From: DATFYM01 sp035315065
GTDB lineage: Bacteria; Acidobacteriota; Terriglobia; UBA7540
Direction: 5' to 3'
Length of the DNA stretch: 64,000 nucleotides
Assembly (NCBI GenBank): GCA_035315065.1
Contig: DATFYM010000241.1
Span: 1-64,000, forward strand
The notes beneath the pieces are model-generated. The model saw only the letters and a program-made list of their open reading frames with translations. It was not told the origin of the DNA and searched no databases. Positions 1 to 8,359 of this stretch are shown in pieces (the first letter of the stretch is position 1; each line of letters starts with the position of its first letter). Made by a program: the position numbers and the translations under genes.

Positions 1-1
1 C

Positions 2-328
2 GGGTCGGTGGGCAAGGAGAACACGTTTGGCACGGTGGTAGGCAAGCTGAAGAGCGGGCCGATTACCTTTTGCCGGGCTTCCACCGACGACCTGCACGGA
101 CAGATGCGGGCGTACGTGGGCGAGGGGGAGACCACCGACGATCGGCCGCAGAGCTTCGGCGGCTACGGGGTGGTGAAGATCGCGGGGTTGCAAAAGCTGC
201 TGCAGTACGTGTGCAAGAACGGGTACGAGCACCACGTCGCCGTCAACCGCAGCCATTACGGAGCGGCGATTGCCGAAGCGCTGGCCAACTACAAGGGGTG
301 GGAAGTCTATCATCACGGAGGGCGATAA
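2..328 (+). CDS. L-fucose isomerase-family protein, C-terminal fragment
   Basis: Only the 3' end lies in the window; the reading frame is open to the left edge, so the GTG near position 8 is not taken as the start. The roughly 107 visible residues match the C-terminal domain of the L-fucose/L-arabinose isomerase family: a FGTVVGKLKSGPITFCR stretch, a STDD segment, a GEGETTDD loop, an FGGYGVVKI strand and a closing EHHVAVN/YKGWEVY region. Members interconvert aldose and ketose sugars in the cytoplasm using a divalent metal bound by residues upstream of this fragment, so substrate and activity cannot be judged here. It ends at a TAA at 326-328 and no co-directional partner follows. Confidence 0.75.
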   Translation, partial: GSVGKENTFGTVVGKLKSGPITFCRASTDDLHGQMRAYVGEGETTDDRPQSFGGYGVVKIAGLQKLLQYVCKNGYEHHVAVNRSHYGAAIAEALANYKGWEVYHHGGR

Positions 329-394
329 CCGCGCGGTCCCCTCGCCATTCCATTCGGTACGAGGGTCACCTGGGCAAGAAGCAGACCGCACGAT

Positions 395-862
395 CTACTC
401 CTGTCCCTTCAGCCAATCCCGGAACGAAAGCAACCGCGGCAGCGATTCCTTGTCCCTCTGACGATTGGCCGCTTGTTTGCTCCGCACGATATCATCGATG
501 TCGCAGACCGGAAATCCTTCCACCTCGACACGCCGTTTCCAGGCGTCTTCAAACCTCTCGATACCATCGGGGGCAAAGATCAAATCCCAATCGAAGGGGC
601 CGTTCTTAAGCTGGACGAAATCCTTCCCTCGACGGATTTCTACAGCCTGCTGGTCCATCAACTGAAAGCCGAGATCGTGAAGCGCCTGCACCAGCCTCTC
701 GCAGTTGGAAGTTTCCTTTTCCACGAAAACGTCCGCGTCCTGCGTGGTGTAAGGATAGCCTAGCATAATAGCTCAGGACTTCCCGATGAAGAGATACTTC
801 ACCTGATGACGTTGGAAGGTATCCCGTATCTCTTCCGCCTGCCGATATTCAAAGGCGGCCAT
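395..862 (-). pseudogene. nucleotidyltransferase-like gene with in-frame TGA
   Basis: Read from an ATG at 862, the frame gives MAAFEYRQAEEIRDTFQRHQ, then VKYLFIGKS, then a TGA at 773-775 (codon 30), then AIMLGYPYTTQDADVFVEK and on to a stop at 395. The two halves share one frame and together make a typical nucleotidyltransferase N-terminus: hydrophobic strand, small-residue loop, then the D-x-D metal motif in TTQDADVF. The TGA falls where a glycine (GGA) is expected, so one base change would restore a 155-residue protein. Families of this kind include MNT/AbiEii-like enzymes. It overlaps the upstream gene by 14 bp, suggesting translational coupling. It is called a pseudogene, though a sequencing error is possible. 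Confidence 0.65.
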
Positions 863-1082
863 ACCCTAGCCAGTCCGGTAGATTCTTATTGCACCACTGG
901 CGGTATTCCTCCATGGTGTCGAACGAACGATACTCTGCGTCGTCCAACACGGGCTTGTAGGTGTGGATGAAGGCGTACCGCATCCGCTGTTCCAGCGGTC
1001 TCTTCGCCGCCGCTTCAAACTCTTCCTACCATTGGCGCAGAACCTGGGGGTCAGGGCCAGTTTCCGTCGCTTGTTTCAGCAT
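849..1082 (-). pseudogene. small partner gene of the nucleotidyltransferase, in-frame TAG
   Basis: The frame from an ATG at 1080-1082 runs through GPDPQVLRQW to a TAG at 1026-1028 and then continues without interruption as EEFEAAAKRPLEQRMRYAFI, HTYKPVLDDAEYRSFDTMEE and YRQWCNKNLPDWLGYGRL, stopping inside the first codons of the nucleotidyltransferase gene. The residues after the stop look like a real folded protein and the 14-bp overlap is typical of a co-translated pair. An alternative upstream start near 1259 exists, but that extension does not look protein-like. No function is recognised; by position it could be the cognate of a nucleotidyltransferase-based toxin-antitoxin module. The start is uncertain. 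Confidence 0.5.
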
Positions 1083-2328
1083 TTCTCCACCATACTTGAC
1101 CCCGGCCCGAAGAGCAAGGGTCGTGCCCCCTCCAACCCCTTCCCGAGAAGCGCTTCTGGAAAGCCCGACGCGATAGCCGCTGCCCCATTTCCGAATTCCT
1201 GGTACAGAGGCCCCCAAATCGGGATTTCTCGAAAATAGGCCTAAAATCGCTGTAAGCAATTGATGGCACGCACGATAGCTACCTTGGCTTTGTTTTTTCC
1301 CATTCTTAAGCCTATCTCATTGACAATAATCGCGTTAAGTCGGTTGGCTTTGCTTGGCTTCGTACTCTCGAAACCCGACCCTCGGCAAGACCCCACCCAG
1401 CGCCGGGCCCAACTTGGCGAGGCTCGATCTCCGAAATTTGTAGTTTCGAATTTCGAGTTTCCAGGTTCCATTGTGTCCGGTTTGTTCCCGGGATCGTTTT
1501 TGGGGTCACTTCCGCTCTAAAGCACTTACTTGGTTTGATCTAGGTTTGTTCTTTGTGGTTCACCGATTCTAAAGGATTTACTAGGTCTGTTCTAGGTTTG
1601 TTCTAAGGGTCATGTTTATGATTCTAATAGACTTGTCAGGTTTGTTTGACCCATTTTTTCGATTTTTCTCATTCTTAGCCCCAACGCCGCCGGTTGAACA
1701 TCGTTGCGTCCCCTTTGGACCATGCTGTAGAACACTTGTCTGCGTCTCGAGTCCCGCTTTTCTTAGCGAGTCCCAGACCCCGAGTCCCCAGTTCCGCCTA
1801 TTGGCATCTCCCATGTGCAATTCCTGCGTTCTCGGCTCCAGCCGTTGGACCGTATTTGGCACGAGGCCCCCGGTTTTGGGGGACCGTCCTCACCCGTAGT
1901 GTTCCTTCTGCGAGTCCCCAGCGCCGAGTCCCGCTTCTCTTTTCTCAGCGAACCCCGAATCCCGAACCGCGGTTCTGAGCGAGCGTACAGAATTATACAG
2001 ATACCACAGGATGGATGTCAAGAAGAATACTTTTCAAGTGACACCCTAGCGAGCTGGAGCTCCGTCCGTAGGTTACTCAACATAATCGGCAAGTCACCAT
2101 AGATTGGCGACCTTTACGCTGGGGTTTCGGGATCACGGGATTCGCCTAGGGCTTTGGAAGTCGGTTTCGGCGATGATGGCGGATGAGGTAGCGCAAAAGA
2201 TCGATGCTAACTTCTGGAGTTCGAATTGGATCGTATTTCCGCGTCTTATTCTTGCGGCATTTTCCGCCGCTGTGATAACTTGGAAAGTCTTCGTATCCGG
2301 CGATCTCTTTCACGGTGCGGACCAGCCT
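1083..2328. other. non-coding, repeat-rich stretch
   Basis: No open frame here has a recognisable protein signature. About 1207-1350 resembles 34005-34150, with shared pieces around CCCATTCT, GCCTATCTC and GGCTTCGT. About 1742-1975 holds scattered GAGTCCC/CGAATCCC-type short repeats like those near 40110-40205, including CCCCGAATCCCGAAC at about 1952. The sequence just before 2329 is open in the carbonic anhydrase frame but is not family-like. Confidence 0.6.
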
Positions 2329-2856
2329 ATGATCATGACTTACAAAGGCCGCGTGCCTCGGGTGGCGGCCTCGGCCTACGTTGCGCCATCTGCCGATGTG
2401 ATCGGCGAGGTAGAAATCGGCGAGAACGCCAGCGTCTGGTTCACCTGCGTGCTGCGCGGCGACATCGAGCCCATTCGCGTCGGTGCGAGCAGCAATATCC
2501 AAGACGGCTCCATCGTCCACGCCATGCTCGGATCGCCGGTGGTGATCGGCGACTGGGTAACGGTGGGGCATCGGGCGGTGATCCACGGCTGCAAGATCGG
2601 CGACCATTGCCTGATTGGCATGGGAGCTATCGTGCTGAACAACGCCGTGGTAGGAGAGGGTTCCATCATCGCGGCCGGCGCGCTGGTGACGGAAGAGACG
2701 GTGATCCCGCCGCGGAGTTTATACATGGGCGTTCCGGCCAAGTTCAAGAAGCATCTTGGCGACCCCGACCGGGTCTTCATCGATATGCACGCCGCCCATT
2801 ACCTGGATTACAAAGAGGTGTATCTGGCGGGAGGGGGGAGAATCAGTGATGAGTGA
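2329..2856 (+). CDS. gamma-carbonic anhydrase family protein
   Basis: The product is a 175-residue left-handed parallel beta-helix protein of hexapeptide repeats (VIGEVEIGENASVWF, GASSNIQDGSIVHAM, VVIGDWVTVGHRAVIHG, CKIGDHCLIGMGAIVLNN). The three histidines that bind zinc or iron in gamma-class enzymes are present: one in SIVHAM and two in GHRAVIHG. The family is trimeric and cytoplasmic and either hydrates CO2 or is catalytically silent (YrdA/PaaY-like), so activity is not assured. The start is placed at the ATG at 2329 (a second ATG is at 2335); an upstream TTG at 2104 would add about 75 residues unlike the family. The gene precedes hisS but is separated from it by an inverted repeat. Confidence 0.85.
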   Translation: MIMTYKGRVPRVAASAYVAPSADVIGEVEIGENASVWFTCVLRGDIEPIRVGASSNIQDGSIVHAMLGSPVVIGDWVTVGHRAVIHGCKIGDHCLIGMGAIVLNNAVVGEGSIIAAGALVTEETVIPPRSLYMGVPAKFKKHLGDPDRVFIDMHAAHYLDYKEVYLAGGGRISDE

Positions 2857-2858
2857 CT

Positions 2859-2993
2859 GGCGAATTGTCGATTGACGATTGGACAGAAGTCGTCAGCGGT
2901 CAGTTTTCAGCAGGCGGACGAGGGGCAACTGACAACAGACCAACGACAACTGACGCCTCTCCAAATCGTCCAATCGTCAATCGGCAATTCCTC
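2859..2993. repeat. inverted pair of GATTGACGATT-type arrays
   Basis: The left arm around 2859-2883 (GCGAATTGTCGATTGACGAT) is nearly the reverse complement of the right arm around 2963-2993 (CCAATCGTCAATCGGCAATT). The inner part holds a second partial inverted pair built on CAACTGAC and GTCAGTTT. It fills the gap between the carbonic anhydrase gene and hisS and could fold as a long hairpin in RNA. The same motif recurs in rnr and upstream of gatB. Confidence 0.75.
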
Positions 2994-3013
2994 GTCGGGT
3001 CGGCGCTAAGAAA

Positions 3014-4354
3014 ATGTCAAAGGAAGGCCAACTCATTCGTTCCGTCAAAGGAACACGCGACCTGCTGCCTTCGGAGACCTGGCTCTGGCAGCGGGTAGAG
3101 GACGAGGCCCGCGCGGTGCTCGGTGCCTACAACTTCCGCGAGATTCGCACGCCCATCCTCGAGCAGACGGCGCTCTTTGCCCGCAGCGTGGGCGAAGAAA
3201 CGGACATCGTCACCAAGGAGATGTACACCTTCGCTGATCGCGACCACGAATCGCTGACCCTGCGGCCAGAAGCTACCGCTTCCGTAGTGCGCGCCTATAT
3301 CGAGCACTCACTCTACAACGAGGGCGGCATCCAGAAACTCTACTACATTGGCCCCATGTTTCGGCGCGAGCGCCCGCAGAAGGGGCGCTACCGGCAGTTC
3401 TACCAGATCGGCGCCGAAGTGCTGGGATCGGACCATCCGACCATCGACGCCGAGGTGATCGAGCTGCTGATGCTGTTTCTCTCGCGCCTCGAATTGAAGA
3501 ACACCGCGCTGCTGCTGAACTCCGTGGGCTGCCCGATTTGCCGCCCGGAATACCTGCGGGTTTTGCGGCAAGCCTTGGACGGCGTGAAGGCGAACCTTTG
3601 CGCCGATTGCCAGCGCCGCGCGGAGACGAATCCATTGCGCGTGCTCGATTGCAAGGTAGAGGCGGATCAGCCCATCATTGCCAAGCTGCCTTCCATCCTC
3701 GACCACCTCGGCCCCGAGTGCCGTCAGCATTTCGACCGAGTTACGGCGGAGCTAAACGAGCGCGGCATCGAATACACCATCACGCCACGCCTGGTGCGCG
3801 GGCTCGACTACTACACCAAGACCACGTTTGAGATCACCAGCGGCGCCTTGGGAGCACAGAACGCTTTGCTGGGCGGCGGCCGTTACGACGGCTTGGCGGA
3901 GATGATCGGCGGACCGCCTACGCCGGGCATCGGATTCTCCATCGGGGAGGACCGGCTCGTTCTGGCGGTCGGCGAAGCCGTGCAGGGGAAGGCCGACTCG
4001 GCTCACTGGGCCGCCGCGCCCGTGGCCGCTTACATTGTCTGGATGGGTGACCGGGCGCTGGCACCCGCCCGTCAGCTTGCCCGTGAACTGCGCCACCAAG
4101 GATTAAGCGTGGAAATCGGCTACGAGCCGACCAAGCTGAAGAAGTCGATGGGAATCGCCAATCGGATGGGCGCGCGTTTTGCCGTGATCATCGGCGAAGG
4201 TGAACTCGAAAGCGGTCGCTACCAAGTGAAAGACATGACCAGCGGCGAACAGCAGGAAGTAGAGCCGACGGAGCTCGCGGTCTATTTGCGCAATCGACTC
4301 GCGGCGCCGAACCACGCTATGGCATCCGCGATCATAAGCCCAGGCGAGGGATAA
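3014..4354 (+). CDS. hisS: histidine--tRNA ligase
   Basis: This 446-residue class II aminoacyl-tRNA synthetase charges tRNA-His in the cytoplasm. The N-terminal VKGTRDLLP signature is at about residues 11-19. Motif 2 (FRRERPQKGRYRQFYQIGAE) is at about 116-135. The histidine-specific LVRGLDYYTKTTFE segment is at about 259-272, followed by GGGRYDGL and motif 3 (GIGFSIGEDRL) at about 305-315. A C-terminal anticodon-binding domain follows (about 340-430). Length fits the bacterial family. No strong Shine-Dalgarno sequence precedes the ATG. The C-terminus extends about 20 residues past the usual end. Confidence 0.97.
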   Translation: MSKEGQLIRSVKGTRDLLPSETWLWQRVEDEARAVLGAYNFREIRTPILEQTALFARSVGEETDIVTKEMYTFADRDHESLTLRPEATASVVRAYIEHSLYNEGGIQKLYYIGPMFRRERPQKGRYRQFYQIGAEVLGSDHPTIDAEVIELLMLFLSRLELKNTALLLNSVGCPICRPEYLRVLRQALDGVKANLCADCQRRAETNPLRVLDCKVEADQPIIAKLPSILDHLGPECRQHFDRVTAELNERGIEYTITPRLVRGLDYYTKTTFEITSGALGAQNALLGGGRYDGLAEMIGGPPTPGIGFSIGEDRLVLAVGEAVQGKADSAHWAAAPVAAYIVWMGDRALAPARQLARELRHQGLSVEIGYEPTKLKKSMGIANRMGARFAVIIGEGELESGRYQVKDMTSGEQQEVEPTELAVYLRNRLAAPNHAMASAIISPGEG

Positions 4355-4395
4355 GGTCGAGGTGGAGACCAATAATCGCCCTTGAAGTAAGTTAC

Positions 4396-4430
4396 CATGT
4401 CATTCTGAGCGCAGCGAAGAATCCCTCTTT
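4396..4430. repeat. single copy of GTCATTCTGAGCGCAGCGAAGAATC repeat
   Basis: The sequence CATGTCATTCTGAGCGCAGC followed by GAAGAATCCCTC between hisS and aspS recurs as an inverted pair at 61619-61710. Here only one arm is clear. Confidence 0.7.
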
Positions 4431-4509
4431 GCTCTTCGCGACCGCTTGATCCTCACGGCTCTTTCAATCGGCAATCGACAATTGGAAATTTCAATATAAC
4501 GGAGACACT

Positions 4510-6330
4510 TTGGAACTCGATCTTCTTGGTAATCGACAGCGAACGCATCTCTGCGGCGAACTGCGCAAAGAGAACGCGGGCCAGACCGTCTTTCTGGCTG
4601 GCTGGGTGGCGCGCCGGCGCGATCTCGGCAATCTCATATTCCTCGATCTGCGCGATCACACCGGCATCACGCAGGTAGTGTGCAACCCGGAGTTGAGCGT
4701 CGAGGCGCACGACAAGGCGGAGAGCGTCCGCGGCGAATACGTGGTGGGCGTCGAGGGCGAAGTGGTGCCGCGGGCGCCGGAGACGGTGAACCGGCAGCTT
4801 GCCACGGGCGAGATTGAAATCAAGGCGAGCAAACTGCTGCTGCTCAACGAAGCCAAGACGCCGCCTTTCCCCATTGAAGACGAAATCAAGATCAACGAGG
4901 AGACGCGGCTGCGCTATCGCTATCTCGACCTCCGCCGTGGCCGCATGCAGCACCATTTGCGCCTGCGGCACGCCGCCGCCCAAACGGTCCGCCAGCACCT
5001 GAGCGACAACGGTTTCATCGAGGTCGAGACGCCGTACATGACGCGCAGCACCCCCGAGGGCGCGCGCGACTACCTAGTGCCGAGCCGGCTCTACCACGGC
5101 CGCTTCTACGCGCTGCCCCAATCGCCGCAACTCTTCAAGCAACTCCTCATGATCGCGGGGTGCAACCGCTATTTCCAGATCGTGCGCTGCTTCCGCGACG
5201 AGGCCACGCGCGCCGACCGCCAGCCCGAATTCACTCAGGTGGATATCGAGATGGCGTTCCCCCACCACGATACGCTCTTCGACATCATGGAGCGGCTGAT
5301 GGAAAAACTGTGGGCGCAGATCGGCGTGAAGGTGGAGCGGCCGTTCCCGCGCCTCGCTTACGACTTGGCCATGGAACGCTACGGGTCGGACAAGCCGCAC
5401 ACCGGCTTCAGGCTGGAATGGAAGCGCGTGGGCCTGCCGGACGGTGCCCGAGGGAAAGTGCACGTGGGCGAGCCGATTAAAGTGCTGCGCGTTCCCGGCC
5501 AGGAAGCGATGTCGCGCGGCCAGCTTGATAAGCTCCAGGACGTGGCAGAAGGCGCGGGCGGAGATTGGTTTTCGTACATCAAGATTGGAAACACGGAACT
5601 GCACTCACCCTTGGGCAAGGTGGTTGGCGAAGAGGCCCTGAGAGCACTCGCCATTGCGGCGGAAGGCGAGCCCGGCGACCTCGTCCTGCTGCTCGGGTCG
5701 AAAGCCGGCGGCGCATCCCCGGCGGCGTTGACGACGCTCGACAGCGCCTCAGGAGAAATCCGCCTGGAGTTGGGCCGGCGGCTTGGCCTCATCAAGTCGG
5801 GCGCATTGAGTTTCCTCTGGGTGGTCGATTTCCCTATGTTCGAATTCGATCCCGAAGGGAACCGCTGGTCGCCCATGCACCATCCGTTCACGTCGCCGCG
5901 CGAGGAGGACTACGAGAAACTCGAGTCCGACCCGGGCAGCGTGAAGGCGCGCGCCTACGACCTGGTGCTGAACGGCTGGGAGATCGGTGGCGGGTCCACC
6001 CGTATCCACCGTCACGACATCCAGGAGCGCGTATTCGGTCTGATCGGCCTCACGCCAGAGAAGGCACGAGAGCGCTTCGGCTTTTTCCTGGACGCCCTCG
6101 AGTGCGGCACGCCGCCCCATGGCGGCATCGCTCTCGGCTACGATCGGATCATTATGCTGATGTGCGGCGAGTCCAACATCCGCGAGGTGATTCCATTCCC
6201 CAAAACGGCTAGCGCCGTCGACCTGATGTGCGACGCGCCCGCCACGGTGGAACAAGAGCAACTTGACGAACTGGGACTGCGTATTGCGACGACACCGAGT
6301 GAAGAGCCAAGGGTAAAGGGTAAAGGGTAA
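4510..6330 (+). CDS. aspS: aspartate--tRNA ligase
   Basis: This 606-residue bacterial-type AspRS forms Asp-tRNA-Asp. It has an N-terminal OB fold (about 1-110, with GWVARRRDLGNLIFLDLRD), a class II core and a GAD insertion domain at about 300-410. Motif 2 (FRDEATRADRQPEFTQVDIE) is at about 228-247, HHPFTSP at about 457 and motif 3 (GIALGYDRIIMLM) at about 538. Leucine in the RRRDLG loop resembles tRNA-Asp-specific enzymes, although gatB lies in the same window. The start is a TTG at 4510 preceded by GGAGA at 4501-4505. The final residues (VKGKG) and the stop codon come from a GGGTAAA tandem array, so the C-terminal tail is repeat-derived. Confidence 0.97.
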   Translation: MELDLLGNRQRTHLCGELRKENAGQTVFLAGWVARRRDLGNLIFLDLRDHTGITQVVCNPELSVEAHDKAESVRGEYVVGVEGEVVPRAPETVNRQLATGEIEIKASKLLLLNEAKTPPFPIEDEIKINEETRLRYRYLDLRRGRMQHHLRLRHAAAQTVRQHLSDNGFIEVETPYMTRSTPEGARDYLVPSRLYHGRFYALPQSPQLFKQLLMIAGCNRYFQIVRCFRDEATRADRQPEFTQVDIEMAFPHHDTLFDIMERLMEKLWAQIGVKVERPFPRLAYDLAMERYGSDKPHTGFRLEWKRVGLPDGARGKVHVGEPIKVLRVPGQEAMSRGQLDKLQDVAEGAGGDWFSYIKIGNTELHSPLGKVVGEEALRALAIAAEGEPGDLVLLLGSKAGGASPAALTTLDSASGEIRLELGRRLGLIKSGALSFLWVVDFPMFEFDPEGNRWSPMHHPFTSPREEDYEKLESDPGSVKARAYDLVLNGWEIGGGSTRIHRHDIQERVFGLIGLTPEKARERFGFFLDALECGTPPHGGIALGYDRIIMLMCGESNIREVIPFPKTASAVDLMCDAPATVEQEQLDELGLRIATTPSEEPRVKGKG

Positions 6331-6340
6331 AGGGTGAAGA
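6309..6340. repeat. GGGTAAA tandem array, left of the DUF4288 gene
   Basis: Four near-perfect heptamers (AGGGTAA AGGGTAA AGGGTAA AGGGTGA) overlap the 3' end of aspS. A reverse-complement array lies at 6906-6936, on the far side of the DUF4288 gene. Confidence 0.8.
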
Positions 6341-6394
6341 CAGACCTCAAACGTGGAGTCGGGTGGGTTGGCCGGCGTGGGAAGGCAGGCTTCT

Positions 6395-6865
6395 ATGGGG
6401 TATGTACCCGAAGACGCAAAGTGGTACCTGGCCGAGATTGTGGAACAGATTACCGTAGCGGGTGATCCGAGAAATGTTGTGCATACTAATCTCGTACTCA
6501 TCCGAGCAAACTCGCCGGACGAGGCTTACGACAAGTCGCTTTCCTTCGGGAAGCGGGGTGAAACATCGTACGAAAACCCTGCCGGCAAGCGCGTCGACAT
6601 CGTCTTCCGAGGACTGCACGACCTGAATGTAATCCACGATGAACTAGAAGACGGCGCCGAACTCTGCTTTAACCGACAGATCGGGATGAGCGAAGACGAC
6701 CTTCTTAGATGGACTAAACCAAAGGAGTCACTCGGCGTGTTCGCACCAATTGCGAGGTGGAGCGGTCCCGATTACGCCGCGGCCTATGTGATAAGAGAGT
6801 TGTATGAACGATTCCCGCATTTGCGCGGCACACGTCCGGCGTGGGGAGTCGATAAAGTTGAATGA
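6395..6865 (+). CDS. DUF4288 domain-containing protein
   Basis: The 156-residue product has the DUF4288 pattern: WYLAEIVEQITV near the N-terminus, NVVHTNLVLIRANSPDEAY, a GKRGETSYENPAGKRV turn, a FRGLHDLNVIHDELEDGAEL strand set and a KESLGVFAP ending. The family has no established function and is cytoplasmic by appearance, with no signal peptide or membrane segment. The start is the ATG at 6395, preceded by a GGAAGGCAGG stretch; an upstream GTG would add 14 unlikely residues. The gene stands alone between two inverted low-complexity arrays, which makes it look like a separate cassette between aspS and the next genes. Confidence 0.75.
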   Translation: MGYVPEDAKWYLAEIVEQITVAGDPRNVVHTNLVLIRANSPDEAYDKSLSFGKRGETSYENPAGKRVDIVFRGLHDLNVIHDELEDGAELCFNRQIGMSEDDLLRWTKPKESLGVFAPIARWSGPDYAAAYVIRELYERFPHLRGTRPAWGVDKVE

Positions 6866-6905
6866 GCGAGTCCGTGACTTCGCATGATTTGCGTAAGACT
6901 TCTTG

Positions 6906-6936
6906 ATTCACCCTTTACCCTTTACCCTTTTCCCCC
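6906..6936. repeat. CCCTTTA tandem array, right of the DUF4288 gene
   Basis: TTCACCCTTTACCCTTTACC and following bases are the reverse complement of the array at 6309-6340. Similar CCCTTCA repeats occur near 34395-34415. Confidence 0.8.
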
Positions 6937-7067
6937 TTCGTGCCTCACAACTTCAGCGTATACTGATTTGACCGAGAAACCCGGGCAGGCTCGCGTTTCT
7001 CGATGCGGTCACCGGAGGCAAGCGGCCGACGAGGCTAAGAGTGTGAACAAGAATTGGGGATTCCACT

Positions 7068-7628
7068 ATGTTTCGAGCGCAGACTTGGGATAACGCCATT
7101 CAGTTGATCGGGTGCAGCCTTCTGGCGGTCGCGGCGCTGCTGCCCGGTTCCTCGCTGCCTCTTATCGGGCAGCAACCCGGCCCGTCGGCCGGTTCCCCAG
7201 TTGGGAGTGAGGTTGAGACAGCGCGAAACGCAACCCATGTGCTGGGCCTCGAAAACGTCAAGCGCGGCGCCAAGGGCAAGTTGACCATTGTAGGCAGTAC
7301 TTTGCGATTTGAGGTGGGCACGTCCACGGCAGACGTGAGCATTCCGTCGATTCAGGACGTTTTCACCGGCCAGGAAAGCAGACAATTGGTTGGCGGCAAG
7401 AAGAGTGTGGTGGCCGAGGTAGCCATGCCTTTCGAAAGCAACCGCCTCCTGAGTCTCGTCGGCAGCCAGAAAGTTGACGTCCTGACACTGGAGTATCAGG
7501 ACTCGAATGGTGCGCTTCACGGAGTAGTCTTCACGCTCCCCAAGGGGCAGTCCCCGGCAGTGAAGCGCAGGCTTGTCGAACTGGGTGCGCACGTCAGTGT
7601 GGCGCCCGAAGCACCGGCAAAACCATAG
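7068..7628 (+). CDS. exported hypothetical protein
   Basis: The 186-residue product is not recognised. An N-terminal hydrophobic stretch (about 13-34, LIGCSLLAVAALLPGSSLPL) looks like a signal peptide or anchor, followed by a low-complexity segment and a beta-rich region with GAKGKLTIVGSTLRFEVG and SIPSIQDVFTGQESRQLVGG. The later part (VLTLEYQDSNGALHGVVFTL) suggests a small beta-sandwich or PH-like fold seen in acidobacterial exported proteins, but this is only an impression. It is followed after about 110 bp by another exported protein on the same strand; the pair may be co-transcribed. The Shine-Dalgarno is weak. Confidence 0.6.
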   Translation: MFRAQTWDNAIQLIGCSLLAVAALLPGSSLPLIGQQPGPSAGSPVGSEVETARNATHVLGLENVKRGAKGKLTIVGSTLRFEVGTSTADVSIPSIQDVFTGQESRQLVGGKKSVVAEVAMPFESNRLLSLVGSQKVDVLTLEYQDSNGALHGVVFTLPKGQSPAVKRRLVELGAHVSVAPEAPAKP

Positions 7629-7737
7629 CCGCAGGCTGAAAGGGAGAACCCTTTTGCGACCGAAGACACCGAGCTTCAGCCCTGCGCAACGATGACAGTT
7701 TGCGGTTTTTTGGTGCGCCCTGACAGGAGAAGAAGCC

Positions 7738-8268
7738 ATGAAACGGAAGCCGTTGTCTCAATCGTTGTGGCGTGCTGGGTTGCTGCTGGGCGCCGGCGCC
7801 TGTCTCGCAAGCGGGGCCCGTCTGCCGGCTCAAACCGCTTCCGGGCAAGCCACCGGCGGGAAGATCGCCGCCTCCGCCATTCAGATCGACTGGGTTCAGG
7901 CCGACGAAACGGCTTTGCCGCCGGAGTTTCGTGTGGCGATCTACGAAAACCTCGTTGCTGAAGTGGGCAAAACGCATAGGTTCCAGCACGTGTATCGCAG
8001 TGGGGACAGCACGGCGGCTGGTGTGCCGGATCTCTTGATCTTGCACACGCGCGTGATGGGTTTCAAACAGGGCAGCGAAAAAGAGCGTGAGGTGACAACG
8101 GTCGCCGGGTCGACCCACATCAAGACCAGCGTACAAGTGGTCACCCGCGACGGCCGCACGGTGCTCGACCGCGAGGTCGAAGGCAAAGTGCGGTTCATTG
8201 GTGAAAACCTCAACGCCACGAGGGACTTCGCCAAGAAGGTCGCCCAGATGATCAGGCTGACCCTCTAA
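7738..8268 (+). CDS. exported protein, DUF4410-like
   Basis: The 176-residue product has a signal peptide (MKRKPLSQSLWRAGLLLGAG and following, likely cut near LPAQTA). The mature part carries VAIYENLVAEVGKTHRFQHV, PDLLILHTRVMGF and a C-terminal VVTRDGRTVLDREVEG followed by NATRDFAKKVAQMI. This layout resembles DUF4410-type periplasmic or outer-membrane-associated proteins, which have no firm function. The assignment rests on pattern, not on a search. The ATG at 7738 follows a clear AGGAGAAG ribosome-binding site. It lies 110 bp downstream of another exported protein on the same strand. Confidence 0.55.
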   Translation: MKRKPLSQSLWRAGLLLGAGACLASGARLPAQTASGQATGGKIAASAIQIDWVQADETALPPEFRVAIYENLVAEVGKTHRFQHVYRSGDSTAAGVPDLLILHTRVMGFKQGSEKEREVTTVAGSTHIKTSVQVVTRDGRTVLDREVEGKVRFIGENLNATRDFAKKVAQMIRLTL

Positions 8269-8359
8269 GCCTGACAGTTTTCCGAGGCCGCGTCCCGCCA
8301 GTTGTCATCGACGTGATCGCGCCGGGCGCTTCTGCCTTCCGAGGCGGCAAGGACATGGC

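Noticed and set aside
395..766. selenocysteine reading of the TGA in the nucleotidyltransferase gene
   Set aside because: No SECIS-like hairpin is evident directly after the TGA, glycine is expected at the site, and the neighbouring gene is broken by a TAG, which fits gene decay better.
2104..2328. N-terminal extension of the carbonic anhydrase from a TTG at 2104
   Set aside because: The extra 75 residues are unlike the family, and the hexapeptide fold begins just after 2329.
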